64,000 nucleotides of DNA. Origin: Kwoniella bestiolae CBS 10118 (taxonomy: Eukaryota; Basidiomycota; Tremellomycetes; Tremellales; Cryptococcaceae). The translations under genes were made by a program, and so were the position numbers. Where the stretch lies: NCBI RefSeq assembly GCF_000512585.2, contig NC_089241.1, positions 3,676,001 to 3,740,000 of the forward strand, written 5' to 3'. Of this stretch, positions 12,520 to 24,635 are shown piece after piece; the first letter of the stretch is position 1, and each line of letters opens with the position of its first letter. The notes beneath the pieces are model-generated. The model worked only from the letters and a program-made list of their open reading frames with translations. It ran no database searches and was not told the origin of the DNA.

Positions 12520-15500
12520 GCTGCGCTGTCATGCCCCGATGATGCGTAGCATGGGTATCTTTGAAAAGTAAAGAACGAGGGTTGTAGGTGGGGAGTGTGT
12601 AAGGGACGTAAAAGTACAGAGAGTAGTACTGTTGTAACATCATCAGTTATATTGACCTTGGTCAGAAGACGTTGGAACAGTTGTAAGGAGATCGGATGAC
12701 GGTGGATCGTAAGAGGGCATTGGCAACGAATAAAAATGGAAGGAATCACTGTAGCGCTGTATTTGTAAGAGTGATAGCGGATCTACGTGGATCTGCAAAA
12801 TGATGAAATACGAGATTGAAGCACATGGCTGGTATCGTTAGTAGCTCCGAAACAACAGGATCAACCGCCGCAGCACCACCATTTACACGTTTGAGACTAA
12901 AGGTTCCGAGCGTTGTATCTCTTTTAGCGCGTTTTGATGGCTAGTGGTCTTGGACCCTGGTGGTGATGGTATGAAAGTGGGGGTAACCTCCAAGTTGATG
13001 CGATATGATCGCGGTTCGTTAGATCAGGTGTGCTGAGTGCTATACGTACAGGAGAGATAATCGCAAGTGATCGGCTATTACATGATTTTTTGATGCGCCC
13101 TCGTCGAAGTGTACGAAGCACTCCATCCTTCCTTCCTTTGGTTGTTGCCTCCTTGATGCATCCCATCATACGGCCAGAGCCAGAGTCGAGACTTTCATTC
13201 CGCTCCCCAGCCTCACCTTATCGTCGATGTCAAAGTGACGGGAAACTCGTCACTGCAATTTACCCGGAGGTATGCTCACCGAGATGAAAGTGAGATGAGA
13301 GATGCTTCATACTCCTACTGTATATATGAAGGAACCTTTCATTGCCGTTGTCGGATTTCTTCGTCTTCACTTGAGCACGAGTACCGACGCGGTAGGTATC
13401 ACGGATGTGAGCTGTACTGTGCGGTGATCGAATAAAAAGCTAAATGAAATCTGATAAATGAATTTACTGTATCAATTACCTCATCGAAAACCCTGAATGC
13501 GTGTTTTGCAGTGTCCACGCCCTGTCTCTCTGATGGTGGGATCCAGGGTGATATGTCTTTGATATGATGTGGCTGCGGAGTGCATTGACTCGACACACGT
13601 CACTCTCACTCGGTTGGCCTTGCTCCTCTCCTCTCTCCTGTCCTGTGCTGCGTGTGAGTGCCTGCATGAGAAAAGGGTGGTTTTAAGTGTGGATGATTGT
13701 CTCATTTTACCTCCGATGCATTGATTACCGCGTATTGAACAATGAATGGGATAGGATCACCCCCCACTCTGTGAGAAGTGAGAAATGAGAAATCACAGAT
13801 GCAGGATAACAAGAAACACGCTAAAATGACAAAAGTAGACTAAGAAAGCACTTTACATCAAAGGGACACCAAGCGTATGCAAGAGTGAGAAGAGAGAGGA
13901 GAGAGAGGTTCCTTTGGTTCTTACTCTGCGTGGGTCAAAGTACCGCATGTTCGTGTTGCGAAGAGAGAGAGGGAGAGAGAATGATCTGAATGGAAGGGGA
14001 CGGGGAAGGGAATATGATATGGGATCAATATCAATGATGATGATGATGATGATGATGCCATGCCATTCACTCCTACCTTACCACTGCATCGAGGAGCACA
14101 GAGAAAGAAATTAGAATCAGGATCAACCCTAATTCAGCAAAAATAAATCAACCCCTTCTCCTCTCAAGAGACATCTTAGATAGACACCGTCCATCTCTTA
14201 TAAGCCAATACACCCGTCGGCCTCATTACGTCTTCCACAGTTCATACCCCACATCCATCGTTCATAACTCTTAAGATCGCACTATTTTAGTACGGCACGA
14301 ACTCTTTTCTTTGATTTGCTTTGCACTCCCCTCATCTGCGTTGAACATCTCTCCTTTTTGCTTTTGGATCGGGTCTTACCTCTTCGAGCAAATAAAATCA
14401 AAAACCCACCCAGTCACCAGATAGTTCAGATATACCGGATCACCCGTTGTTAGTCTATCCGACTCTCTTCTTACCATACTTCATCAATCAACTTACCTTA
14501 CTCCCATCACCATCGTTAGTCGTTTGATCATCGTTCATACCCCAATTGTAGATCATCAACTATCATCTATCCATCTCACTCGGTCAACGGATACCATCAA
14601 CACGTCGAAGAAGAGAGAATTCAATCAGAAAGAACTAGGCATTGTCAAATATCGGTTGGATCGGCCGTAACTTCATACACGATTTATCTCTACCAATACG
14701 CGGTCATTCATTCATCTACAGCAAACCTCGACATCTTAGATAGGCAGCAAAGGTAGATAACGGTGACTGTCGGACCACTTTGCTCCATATACACATATCA
14801 CAAACAGACAACAAGACATCGGGACCTGACCTGACCTGCTTTTCTTTCACCTGGCGTTTTCCCGTACCTTTCGCATCCTCGTGTGTTACTCTTTTAGGTG
14901 TATTCCTGGATAGAAGGGACATTCATTGCACCGCATAGTAGAGCAGTAGAATACAGAGACGGAGATCGCTTGCAGAACAGAAGAAGAGAAGAGAAACATA
15001 AAATAAAATCAAGGTGAGTTGGTATATCATAGACTACTGCATTATAAGACATCTTTGAATACACCTTCCCGCGCTGTATTGCGGTGTCAGATATTCATCC
15101 AGACTATCAAACTTGTTTCTGATTTATCTCCAATCATCTCATACGCTTGAATCGTCTTCTATTTACAAGGTGCACCTTGTTGTTGCGGATGTGCGGAGAT
15201 ATCACAACCCCGTCGTCTTGGTTTCATATTTTATCATAACATCATAACATAACACCACATGCTTTTTACTCTTTCCCATCCTTTCGGTGATCTGGTGTCT
15301 TGTGCTATTTCCTAATCGCTAATCCACATTCGTCTTTTTGTTACTTCTCTCTCTTCACTGCTCGACATCCCTTCCTCTCACAACGACCACCCATCGCAAA
15401 CCTCATAACCACACGACACACGTATCCAACCTGAACCAAACCATCATATCGTATCACGCTTTACCATCTCCCTTTGCCTGCTCGCGTCTTGGCACCAAAA

Positions 15501-15598
15501 CTCCCCCACTTTCCCATCAAACAACTCCATTCGATGCTTCTCGCCAAAATTGATACCTATACCTTTATCACATACAACCCTTTTCACACATTATCAAA
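12520..15598. other. 3-kb non-coding region: promoter and long leader of the zinc-finger gene
   Basis: No gene is supported. Short open frames on both strands lack motifs. GA-rich sequence lies at 13880-13990 and an (ATG)n tract at about 14034-14057. A CTTATAAG box near 14197 may be a TATA element. From about 14230 to 15598 the strand is pyrimidine-rich with CA/TC runs, as in fungal leaders. A GTGAGT at 15014 after a purine-rich run looks like a 5'-leader intron donor; its acceptor was not identified. Upstream ATGs are present, so the leader probably carries short upstream frames. Confidence 0.45.
14034..14057 (+). repeat. (ATG)8 trinucleotide repeat
   Basis: A run of eight ATG/TGA units in the non-coding region upstream of the zinc-finger gene. 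It is seen directly and no function is assigned. Confidence 0.7.
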
Positions 15599-17941
15599 AT
15601 GCGATCTGACCGCACAATGTCCTCAACCCTACTCACACCGGAAATGCAAATGATGATCAATGGTTCCGCCTCTTCCTCTTCCACATCATCCTCAACACTA
15701 TGGTCCTCACCCGATGATGTCCTCACTTCCAACTTCAGTTGGTCTACCTCTCTCTCGTCACTCACAACAACGATGACCACTGGAGGATCGAATAACTCCT
15801 CCCCCACTGATTTCGCCTTCGAACCCCCCACTTTACCCAGCAACACCACATTCGAAAGTACCACTGTGTCCTCCGCGCCATTCAAACCTGAACCTGTGAA
15901 AACCAATTCCTTCACCTCTAACGGAAGCGACAACAATAATAGTCCGTTCACTCCTTCCGGTGGACAAGTGAACAACGGTAGCTCGTATCCGTTCTCCGGA
16001 TCCTTCTCATACAACCCCTCTGCCGCTTCGTCCTTCTCCTCAGCTTCTGGATCAGGTGGTGGAAGTTCTTTCTCATCAATCGACGCTTTACCTGCCATCT
16101 CTAGAGATTTCGTTAGACCCTCTACATCCGAGACCCGTCGACCAGCGACCGCAGGAGGAGCATTGCAAAGTAGAAGTCCCTTTGCTGGATTCATGCCTGG
16201 AACCTCGAGCGAAGAAGGTGGACAGAGATTCCAAAGGATAAATCAAAGACCCACGTCATCAGACGGAAAGATGAGATTGAACACTACCATTGAAGAAAGT
16301 GGTGAAGGCATGTTCACGAATCCCTTTGAAAGCTCGATCAAGGAATCAAACGAATCTCCCGAAGCTAAACAAGTCCCCTCTCAAACTCCCACTTCGGACG
16401 GTACTGTCGATCCACACTACATTCCTGCGAACAGAAGAGCATCCGAACCTCAGTTCAACGTCCAACAGAGCTGGGGGCAACATTCTCCGCTTACCGCTCC
16501 CAATGACCAGTCAACGGCTGCCTCGTTAGGCTTGACCTCTGCGCCTGCGCATATCCCTCAAGCTGGTTTCTTGCAACAACAACAATTGCAAGGATCTCAA
16601 GCGCAATACCCTCGTCCTACTTTCCACGGTAGACCTCAGACCTCAGACGGATTACCAAGTTACCCTCATATGACTGGGAATGTTTCGCTTCCAAGCGCTC
16701 AATCTATCGCTCGTCAAATACCCGGTATATCAACTGCCGCCGGAGGGTATTATCACCCACCTACACCCTCTTCGGCAAGATCGTTCGACCAACAAGATCC
16801 CAAAACTGGGTATATGCCATTCAGAGATGATCGATCCAACTCTCTCAATTCGCTACCACCCCCAATGATCGGAGCGCCCTCGTCGGCTTTCCCTGGTGAT
16901 CGAGCGTATTCAATCGACTCGGGTCTAGCGAGACAGGGTCAACCTCATTCGATAAGGTCGTCTTACATGCCTCAACAGTCTGGTAAACCGGGTGAGATGT
17001 CTTCCGAATTAACTTTCGTACAGCTTGGTGGCCCCGCCCCGAAGAAGAGACCTAGAAGGAGGTACGATGAGATTGAAAGGTTGTATGCCTGTGGTTGGAA
17101 TGGATGTGAGAAGTCTTATGGTACCCTCAACCATTTGAACGCACATGTCGCGATGCAGAAACATGGTGAGAAGAGGTTGCCTTCTGGTGAGTTGTCTCAA
17201 ATATATGATACGACATCTGTGCGGTGGATGACTGACTTGGTTTCTCTTTGTGATATTTCAGAGTTCAAGGAGATGCGAAAAGCCTGGCGAAAGAAGAAGC
17301 GAGAAGTAGCTGCCAACAACGCCAACGCGATGTACGCCCACAATGCCGCAGCGTGGCAACAGCGAGTCTCCATCAGTTCAGCCTCAGGAACAGAAAGCGA
17401 TTGGGACCGAAGAGACTCGGCCGCGTCGATGATGTCCAATGGATCTGAATACAATACCCATCGATCATCGGCCTCATACCCTGTAGGCTATGCTCCATGG
17501 AGTGCCGCTCAGTCCTCCGCAGTAGACTCAAGACCTTCCACCTCGTCTTCTTCAATCTCATCTATCGATGGAAGTTCACGAAATTACTTTGCCCCTCCTC
17601 CCCCACCGACCGGATATGGAGGTACTATCGCTCCTACCTCGTATGTGAACCCTATCAACTCGCGAAGGATCTCCGCGCCCCAACATCTCCCCATGCCCAT
17701 GTCTATGGGTATGCCCACGGGACATTTGGATGCTGGTTTTAGGGGGATGCAGGATGATCATCCCACCCCAACTGCTCAGAACCCTTTCCCCCAGACTCAA
17801 CGAGGTGGACCTGGACAGGGAGGATTCCCATTTACGACGCTCACTTCGCCTATGGCTGGACCGACGGGGACACCGATTACGGGGAGTAATGGAGGTGAAG
17901 GGAGTTATGCGGGGGGAAGTCAATTTGCTTTTCAACGGTGA
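15599..17941 (+). CDS. Con7-like C2H2 zinc-finger transcription factor
   Basis: Nuclear DNA-binding regulator with one C2H2 finger of the Con7 type, which in filamentous ascomycetes controls conidiation and morphogenesis. The finger is at residues 498-522 (C498-X4-C503-X12-H516-X5-H522; YACGWNGCEKSYGTLNHLNA), preceded by a basic stretch (PKKRPRRRYDEIERL) that could be a nuclear localisation signal. A GT-AG intron at 17187-17261 (75 nt, phase 1) lies just after the finger. Unspliced it stays open and adds 25 residues; splicing restores the conserved LPS-EFKEMRKAWRKKKRE that follows Con7 fingers. The spliced product is 755 aa. The rest is low-complexity Ser/Pro/Gln/Gly sequence typical of activation domains. 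The start at 15599 is followed by a second ATG at 15617; either may be used. Confidence 0.85.
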   Translation: MRSDRTMSSTLLTPEMQMMINGSASSSSTSSSTLWSSPDDVLTSNFSWSTSLSSLTTTMTTGGSNNSSPTDFAFEPPTLPSNTTFESTTVSSAPFKPEPVKTNSFTSNGSDNNNSPFTPSGGQVNNGSSYPFSGSFSYNPSAASSFSSASGSGGGSSFSSIDALPAISRDFVRPSTSETRRPATAGGALQSRSPFAGFMPGTSSEEGGQRFQRINQRPTSSDGKMRLNTTIEESGEGMFTNPFESSIKESNESPEAKQVPSQTPTSDGTVDPHYIPANRRASEPQFNVQQSWGQHSPLTAPNDQSTAASLGLTSAPAHIPQAGFLQQQQLQGSQAQYPRPTFHGRPQTSDGLPSYPHMTGNVSLPSAQSIARQIPGISTAAGGYYHPPTPSSARSFDQQDPKTGYMPFRDDRSNSLNSLPPPMIGAPSSAFPGDRAYSIDSGLARQGQPHSIRSSYMPQQSGKPGEMSSELTFVQLGGPAPKKRPRRRYDEIERLYACGWNGCEKSYGTLNHLNAHVAMQKHGEKRLPSGELSQIYDTTSVRWMTDLVSLCDISEFKEMRKAWRKKKREVAANNANAMYAHNAAAWQQRVSISSASGTESDWDRRDSAASMMSNGSEYNTHRSSASYPVGYAPWSAAQSSAVDSRPSTSSSSISSIDGSSRNYFAPPPPPTGYGGTIAPTSYVNPINSRRISAPQHLPMPMSMGMPTGHLDAGFRGMQDDHPTPTAQNPFPQTQRGGPGQGGFPFTTLTSPMAGPTGTPITGSNGGEGSYAGGSQFAFQR

Positions 17942-18983
17942 TTCAGTGCGTTCTTCATGAGATAAAGACCTTTTCGTTTTTGACCCGTTCTTTCTTTCTT
18001 ATCTTGTGACATTACACCTATTGGAAATGATATGGTTATTGTGAACAATTCTTTTCGTGTTATACCCTTTTTAAGCTAACTACTGTTCTGAAAGAGCATT
18101 ACGTTTCATCAATGTAGCTATAGGTTTTAGTACTTCGTTTCGGAATCTTTAAAATAGTCTTTCTTTTTCTTCTAACATAGACAAATTCAGAGTATTAAGG
18201 GAAAGTGGTAGAGAGTAATATACAATTGTAAATAGGATAAATGGATGGATAAACAATATAAGGATGAGATGAGTAATTGTGAGATTTCACTTGGGTGCTG
18301 CGTGCACATCAGCATGCAAGGTTGTTTTACTCTGGACAATACTTTCAAGTCGACCCGAGATGCTGCGCTACTACATGGAATGAGGAATGATGCAAGTCGG
18401 TGACGGTCCATGGTTGAAATGCTGTACACCCAATTGAGTGATCTACGTATGCATATAAACCGGGTAACGGGTAAAAAGGTAAAAAGAATGGTAGGAATAG
18501 GAGATGACCGCACATACTGTACTCAAAATGGACCGAGGTATGAGTATGGGACGAGTGGAACGAGTGACGTTTTCGGTTCAAAGTGATCTACGTTGGCATT
18601 ACCATCCAATGATTAGTCATAGTCACTCGCTCACTCATCACTCGTAGCAACGCCCCTAAGAGTCAAGATATAGGATAAGACATTCATCCACTTGGACTAT
18701 CGCCGCTGTATTCATTTATACTTACCACCAGATCTCTTCATGGTCGACTGAGATCCCAAAAGATACGGTCATAGCGTCACTTTGGATTGACTTCAACATC
18801 TCGTCATTGTCAACATTACGAAATCAGGTATCATCACCATAAACCACAGAAGAGGTCCATCAGTGCCTTGCCTTGCATTTACATCTCAGAGTATCTAAGG
18901 TTATATCATCTATAAGACTCAGACCTCGGACTTAGTCAAGTGTGGATTGATACCGGAGCAACAAGTAGCAACAAGTCGCAACA
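17942..18983. other. intergenic region
   Basis: 3' flank of the zinc-finger gene and promoter of the YSC84-like gene. Reverse frames at 18187-18513 and 18345-18581 look like shadow frames without motifs. Nothing else is seen. Confidence 0.5.
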
Positions 18984-21760
18984 ATGGGTCTGAACAGTCC
19001 TTTACCTGGTGAGTTGAAGTCCAATCCCATCATGCAGGTATAGGTCATGCTGACAAGAGTCATACTGATGATTCGCAGTAAGGCTCGAAGAGGAGACTAG
19101 GAAAGCAGCCAAGATATGTGAGTTTGGCTTTTATTCTCGACCTACACTGCGCTGTAGTGAGACTGCGGGTGTTGACAATGATATGTCTGTGGGGTTTAGT
19201 GAGGAGTTTCGTAGATGTCAATAACAACGGGTTAGACAAGGTGAGCTCGCTTGTCTTCCTTCTTACGCACCCCACCACCCATCATCCACCGTCTTGGCAC
19301 CATACATCATTTGTGGGATGAGTCTCAGTGCCCAGTGCTAATACCACACACCACATGCAGGTGATCCCCCGTCAAGTGTTAGAGAGAGCCGCAGGATTCG
19401 CAATTTTCACGGTCTTCAAAGCGGGGTTCGTACTTACCGCTAGAGCGGGAAGCGGGGTGGTGATTGCCAGATTGGATGATGGATGTGCGTGACAATCTTA
19501 AACTAAAATATATCTTTTGAAAGGCATATCTCACAGATGTCATTCTTTGCATCTGCTCCATCTCCGCTCTCTCATATACATAAACCTTCTCATCTCTTAC
19601 TCTTCAGAGAACCTCGCTCGGATGCAGATTTGCTGACGATATCACCTTTAGCTTGGTCACCTCCATCTGCTATTGGTTTAGGAGGATTTGGATTCGGTGG
19701 ACAGATGGGTGCAGAGTGGGTCATACTTTAGCTCATCTGTTTCATTCGTTCCCCAGGGTAGGCTAACACTTTTGTTTACGTATCACAGAGTAACGGATTT
19801 CCTCATTGTGCTGAATGTGAGTGGGCGAAGAATTTCAAACCCACAGATATGTTTCGTCTTCAGCATATACTGATTGCTCTAACCCAATGAACAGTCAAGA
19901 TCAGCAGTCAGCTCTTTCATGTCGGCTGGAAACTTGACTCTGGGAGGTAATTTATCCGTAAGTGTGCTCTTCTTCCCTTCTTCCAATATCACTCTTTGTG
20001 ATCCCAACTCGCAAAACACAAAACACGATACCCTCCCTTTCACTACAACTGATATAACTCAACCCCCAACACAGGTCGCAGTAGGCCCACTAGGTCGTAA
20101 CGCCGAAGGATCCGGCTCAGTCAACTCCAAAGGCCACCTCGCAGCGATGTACTCCTACTCCAAGACCAAAGGTCTCTTCGGCGGCGTCTCAGTCGAAGGG
20201 TCCGTCATAGTAGAACGACAAGATGCCAACCGACTAGCATACGGTGGGAACCCCAATGCCAAGCAGATCTTATCGGGAACATTCGATCCGCCAGAATGGG
20301 CTCACGTGTTGATTGACCAGCTGGAGAAATCTACTGGAATGCCTGGTGGACAAACTTGGATAAATGAACCTCGTGAGAGAGAGTATGGCTCTCCCGAAAG
20401 AAAAGGCAGGGGCTCGGGAAGTGGGGGTGGATATGCCTTTGGAGAGGGTTTGGGCGCTGGTGGGAATACCCCTCCGACTAACGGTAGGAGATCCAGAGGA
20501 AATAGTTTATTTGGTGGACAAAACGATAGAAATGGAAATGGATCGCCCTCTCGACCGAATAATACTAGAAAATCATCATCTTTCAATCCATTTACTTCGG
20601 GATCTGGTAGTCCCAAAACTCGTAATCCCCTCGAACATTCCTCAGAGACATACTCGTCCAGTGGGATGGGTGGGACGCCGACAGGAGGAAGATCAAGATC
20701 AGGTTCGTTATTGAAAAATGGGGAAGTACCACAACCATTCTCATATATGAACCCCTCAAGATCACAGCAGCAGACCCAACAGAAAGAAAAAGACAAAGAT
20801 CTACTGGGTGATTGGGATGCCCCTCCTAACGCGAATGATCCATTCTCTACTGGTTCTTCTAATCGTTCGGTCCCCAGAAAACCAAGTGGAGGAGAGAAAG
20901 ACTTGTTGGGGACGTGGGAATCGAACGGACAGAATTTGTCTGCTCAATTCTCTTCGCTTAGGACGTCAGATGATTATGGTGGAACGGGATCGAAGACCAA
21001 GGCTTTTGATGATATTTTGGAATACCCGACAGCATCGATGAAGGACGAGATTGACTATACACCCCGAGAGACTGAATCGAAATTCGCTAATATCGATTGG
21101 TCAACGTATCTGTCAAATAACCCAAGTGGAAGTGGAAGTGGAAATGGAAATGGTCAACCAAGTAATTTTGTGTCGATCGCTTCTGGTGGGAAACGGAATA
21201 CGTCTACATCACCTACGAAGAAACCCCGACCGTTCTCTAGTTATGTAGGGGGGAGTAGCAACAAGACATCACCTAATTTGGGTAATTCCTCGAAAGAATT
21301 CTCACCATTTGAAGATCTTCCTGTTGGAAGGTTGAGGTCGAATTCGAATGAGGGTTCTAGACCTTTTGAATCGTACTTGAAATATTCTACTCCCACATCT
21401 CCGTCATATGACAATACCAATACCAATGCGAACCATACTTCACCCAAACCAGATTTGAAATTAAAATCGGGCTTAGAGAATAACACGACCTACGAAGGGT
21501 ATGCAAGGGCAATAGGATTGTACGATTTCATCACCACCACAGAGGGTGATCTGAACTTCAAGAATGGACAGGTAGTCATCGTCTTGGATAAGGTAGGATC
21601 AGATGGACAGTGGTGGAAAGGATATTCCCCTGTTAGCGGGAGAACTGGGATTTTTCCAGCGAATTACGTGGAAGTTGTGGAACTGCCTAAGGTTCCTAAA
21701 GGGGGAGTGGGGTGGGGAGAGTTGAGGAGGAGAGTCGGGGGGAGCGAGTTTGATTTGTGA
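18984..21760 (+). CDS. YSC84/LSB-type SYLF domain and SH3 protein
   Basis: Orthologue-like to yeast Ysc84/Lsb3, an actin-patch protein that binds lipids and actin through the SYLF domain and partners through SH3. Eight exons (18984-19008, 19079-19117, 19200-19240, 19361-19484, 19652-19715, 19789-19816, 19895-19957, 20075-21760) give 689 aa. The SYLF domain spans about residues 1-225: IPRQVLERAAGFAIFTVFKA, WSPPSAIGLGGFGFGGQMGA, DFLIVLNSRSAV, then the KTKGLFGGVSVEGSV block. Residues 230-620 are Ser/Gly/Asn-rich linker with repeated DLLG-W motifs. The C-terminal SH3 is at about 620-680 (ARAIGLYDF, WWKGY, GIFPANYVEVVE). The last codons and stop run into a heptamer repeat. The symbol is left empty because YSC84 and LSB3 paralogues cannot be told apart. 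Confidence 0.9.
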
Positions 21761-21835
21761 TTTGTGATTTGTGATTTGTGATTTGTGATTTGTGATTTGT
21801 GATTTGTGATTTGTGATTTGTGATTTGTGATTTGT
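21752..21835 (+). repeat. 12-copy GATTTGT heptamer array
   Basis: Twelve perfect tandem copies of a 7-bp unit cover 84 bp. The array starts in the penultimate sense codons of the SYLF-SH3 gene; its TGA stop (21758-21760) spans the junction of the first and second units, so the rest of the array is 3' untranslated sequence. Confidence 0.95.
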
Positions 21836-22531
21836 AGCTGTTCTTTGAACTGAGTCACAGTACGTCTCAGGAGAGGTAGGCGCTTGAATGGATAGGTTAG
21901 GTTGGGCTTGCCTCGTATCATTGTATAAATAAGTTGGCTTGGCTTGTATGCAGATTGTCATGCTTCGTTACGCTAAGTCTGGAGCAGGACCGTACAGTGT
22001 ACGAACAATGGCTGGATTGAGTTTAGTCCAATATCACAATGGTCATTTCAAGGTATTGCCCTAATGTCGAGTATCACCATAACTCGGGTATCGTGCGTAT
22101 GCTCCTACTGTATATCTGGACAATGATAGTTAATGCATTTGATGGAAGTTCACTGTACCCATTTATGATCTACCTTATCTAGTATCTTACACCCTTTCGA
22201 ACGTATTAGTACCCCAACCCCATTGGTGTGATATCCTCTTCATCTGTGGGTACTTGGTGATTATTCCGGATTTTGCATCGCATCCCGTCCTGTAGAGAGG
22301 TGCTTGCATTCTCTCCTTCTTTGCCCTACTTGACTTTGATCTTATGAGAGTTTGATAGCTGATGTATACGTTATACGGTATAGGGTGGACGATTGAATGA
22401 TTACAACGGTTATTGAGATATGATATTGATGTTATTACAGGGTATATTTTGCGATCATTATGGGTATCCCCATTGACAGTTGAGTGAGAAGAGATATTTC
22501 GCTGGATGTGAATGTGGATGTGGATGTGGGT
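21836..22531. other. intergenic between convergent genes
   Basis: The shared 3' region of the SYLF-SH3 gene (plus) and the G gamma gene (minus). AT-rich, with no supported gene. Confidence 0.5.
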
Positions 22532-23173
22532 TTACATGACTATCATAAGAGTTTGATCAGTATCTTTGTCTTTGTCTTTTGATTGAGGTTGAGGAAGCAG
22601 GGTTGTACACGACTTTCGGGGGAAGTAAGCTCAACCGACTCACGATTACAACACCCTTTCTCAGGCGGGGCGAAGGGGTCGGCGTTTTTACCTGACGAAC
22701 CCCAGATTGATGGGAGCTGTGTGGGTGATAGGATATAGGAAATCAGCAGGTGTTTGAGCGTTATGATATATAACATTTCACATAGTCATTCTCCTCTATA
22801 GAGCGAGTCGAGCATGATCCCCGAGACATGAGACATGGCCACTTGTTCTAACCTTCGTATTGATCCACACCCGGTTCAACACAAGTCCCCTCCCTTTTAT
22901 GGTAGATTAGACCATACACATCTCCATACACACCCACTAGACCACCACCCAAGCATATTCACGAAACCAACTCACCATAGGATCCTTCGTACCCGTACAA
23001 AACTTGATCAAACCCAAACTCGCCTCGCTTACTCTGACTCGGGGTCTTGCGAGGTCCTCACGTAGCCGCGCATTATGTTCTGTCAGTCGACGTAATTTGA
23101 GCTCGGCCATGGATTGTTTGTGTGGTCGGATGAGGTTGGCAGGTGTTGGATGAGGGTGGTTGTTCGATGACAT
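22532..23173 (-). CDS. heterotrimeric G-protein gamma subunit
   Basis: Small prenylated G gamma subunit that pairs with G beta at the plasma membrane, in fungi for pheromone or nutrient signalling. Exons on the minus strand are 23173-22976, 22716-22644 and 22539-22532, giving 92 aa. The core QSMAELKLRRLTEHNARLRE, then LARPRVRVSEASLGLIKFC, is diagnostic of fungal G gamma, followed by KDPM-LPSIWG and DPFAPPEKGCC. Without the second intron the frame runs past the cysteines. Splicing from the GTGAGT donor at 22643 to the AG at 22540 gives the ending CCNLM: a CaaX box (CNLM) preceded by a cysteine that could be palmitoylated. Intron 1 is long for the region (259 nt). Cryptococcus has two gamma subunits (Gpg1, Gpg2); which one this is cannot be told. 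Confidence 0.88.
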
Positions 23174-24635
23174 GGGTTAAGGTGGGAGGTGTGTGAAGAT
23201 GACGAGGGGTGTTGGGTCGATGTAGTATAGTAGATTCGTGTGTGGTCTAAATTTTTGGTATGATATAGGTCTGTGATAGTGCAATGCGATGCTAATGACA
23301 GTACGAGCGAGTGAATGACTTCAGTATACACAATGAGATGATGTCTTTGCAGTGGTATAATAATCGTCTTATTGTCTTTCAGGTGTAGTTAATGTTTTTT
23401 CCCAAATGCAGAAGGTAGTGACTTTCACTCTCAAGGCACCATCATAATCATGCATGCACCGTGCACTTACCCTGAATCACACCCTTCATGCTCAATTGAA
23501 AAGAAAGCTTATTGTTTGAATTATAAATCGTATACCAATTTATCGTATTTTATCCCATCACCTGTCTATCCTTAGATGAACATGCACCCAAACGAAATGT
23601 CGAAATTCATTTTCGTTCGGACATCTCTACTTTGTTCAGTTCTCATCTATACTTTTAATCTCTCATCCACCCCATTCAGTACCCTGTACGATCGACATGC
23701 AGACATGCAACACCCTATATTGCCAATAGCTAGCACCCCTCTCCCTTCTCTGCTCTTACGACATGCTCAACTCATCGAGCCATCCATTTCCCAATCCTCC
23801 CCCCACAACCCCTCCATAGCGCGGTTCCCTCTTGACTTATATCAAGTTCGAACCCCGCCCCCTGCTCTTACCTCCCATGTATAAGCGGTACCCATTGGAG
23901 GGGAATAACAAACAAAACACACTGACTTTGATATAAGCCGGAGGGATCGATATCCCCTTGATCCTTTGGATGAGGGGATTATGAGGTTACCTTGACTCGG
24001 GTTCAGGACATCTATATTTGTATATGGCGTATTAGGGGTGGTGATGCGGTGATTAGGGTAGGAGGTGGAGGAGTTTGTGTTTGATATGTAGAGATGAGAT
24101 GAATTGAGTGAATGAGCTCTTTTGCGTCTTGGGTCTGTTGTTGAGTTGTCTCTATGCCGCTCATTTAAACATTACTTTAATCATTCTAAGGACAATGATC
24201 TTACATAGCTGGGATGTAGGGATGATGTTATTCACAGGTCTTATGAGCTATGTACGAGTGAACGAGTGGACGAGTGAACGAATATACATGTATGCATTAC
24301 TCGACTTACAGAGATGACTGCGATATACATACTACATTGTAACACAAGATACGTTTACTTGGCATCTGAGCCTGTTTCATCCTTGGCATTTTACTTATGT
24401 GTTTCTGCACAGCACGGACCATTCCCACTCTCCCACTCATACAAAGGATATATCATATATATAGTAAAAGGATGTATTGCATTGCAGTCTTACAGTATTA
24501 TTCGTATATGATTTGATCAATCTGTTATCTTCCCATTGCATCTCTATACTCACTCTATCCGTACATTATCATTCTGCATTAGTCGATTCACCATCAAGTA
24601 CATCTCACCCATCGTACAGAGATCATACCATCGAA
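23174..24635. other. intergenic region
   Basis: Divergent promoter of the G gamma gene and the first CYSTM-like gene. It contains open frames of about 70-100 codons without motifs. A tRNA-like box near 23849 was checked and rejected. Nothing else is supported. Confidence 0.45.

Noticed and set aside
15568..16194. 208-codon reverse frame opposite the zinc-finger gene
   Set aside because: It is the antisense shadow of a Ser/Pro-rich coding region, with biased composition and no motif.
20302..20796. 164-codon reverse frame inside the SYLF-SH3 gene
   Set aside because: Shadow of the Ser/Gly-rich linker; the forward protein is well supported by its SH3 and SYLF domains.
23840..23870. tRNA-like TTCGAAC box
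   Set aside because: The flanking bases do not pair as a T-arm, and no acceptor stem or A box lies at the right distance.
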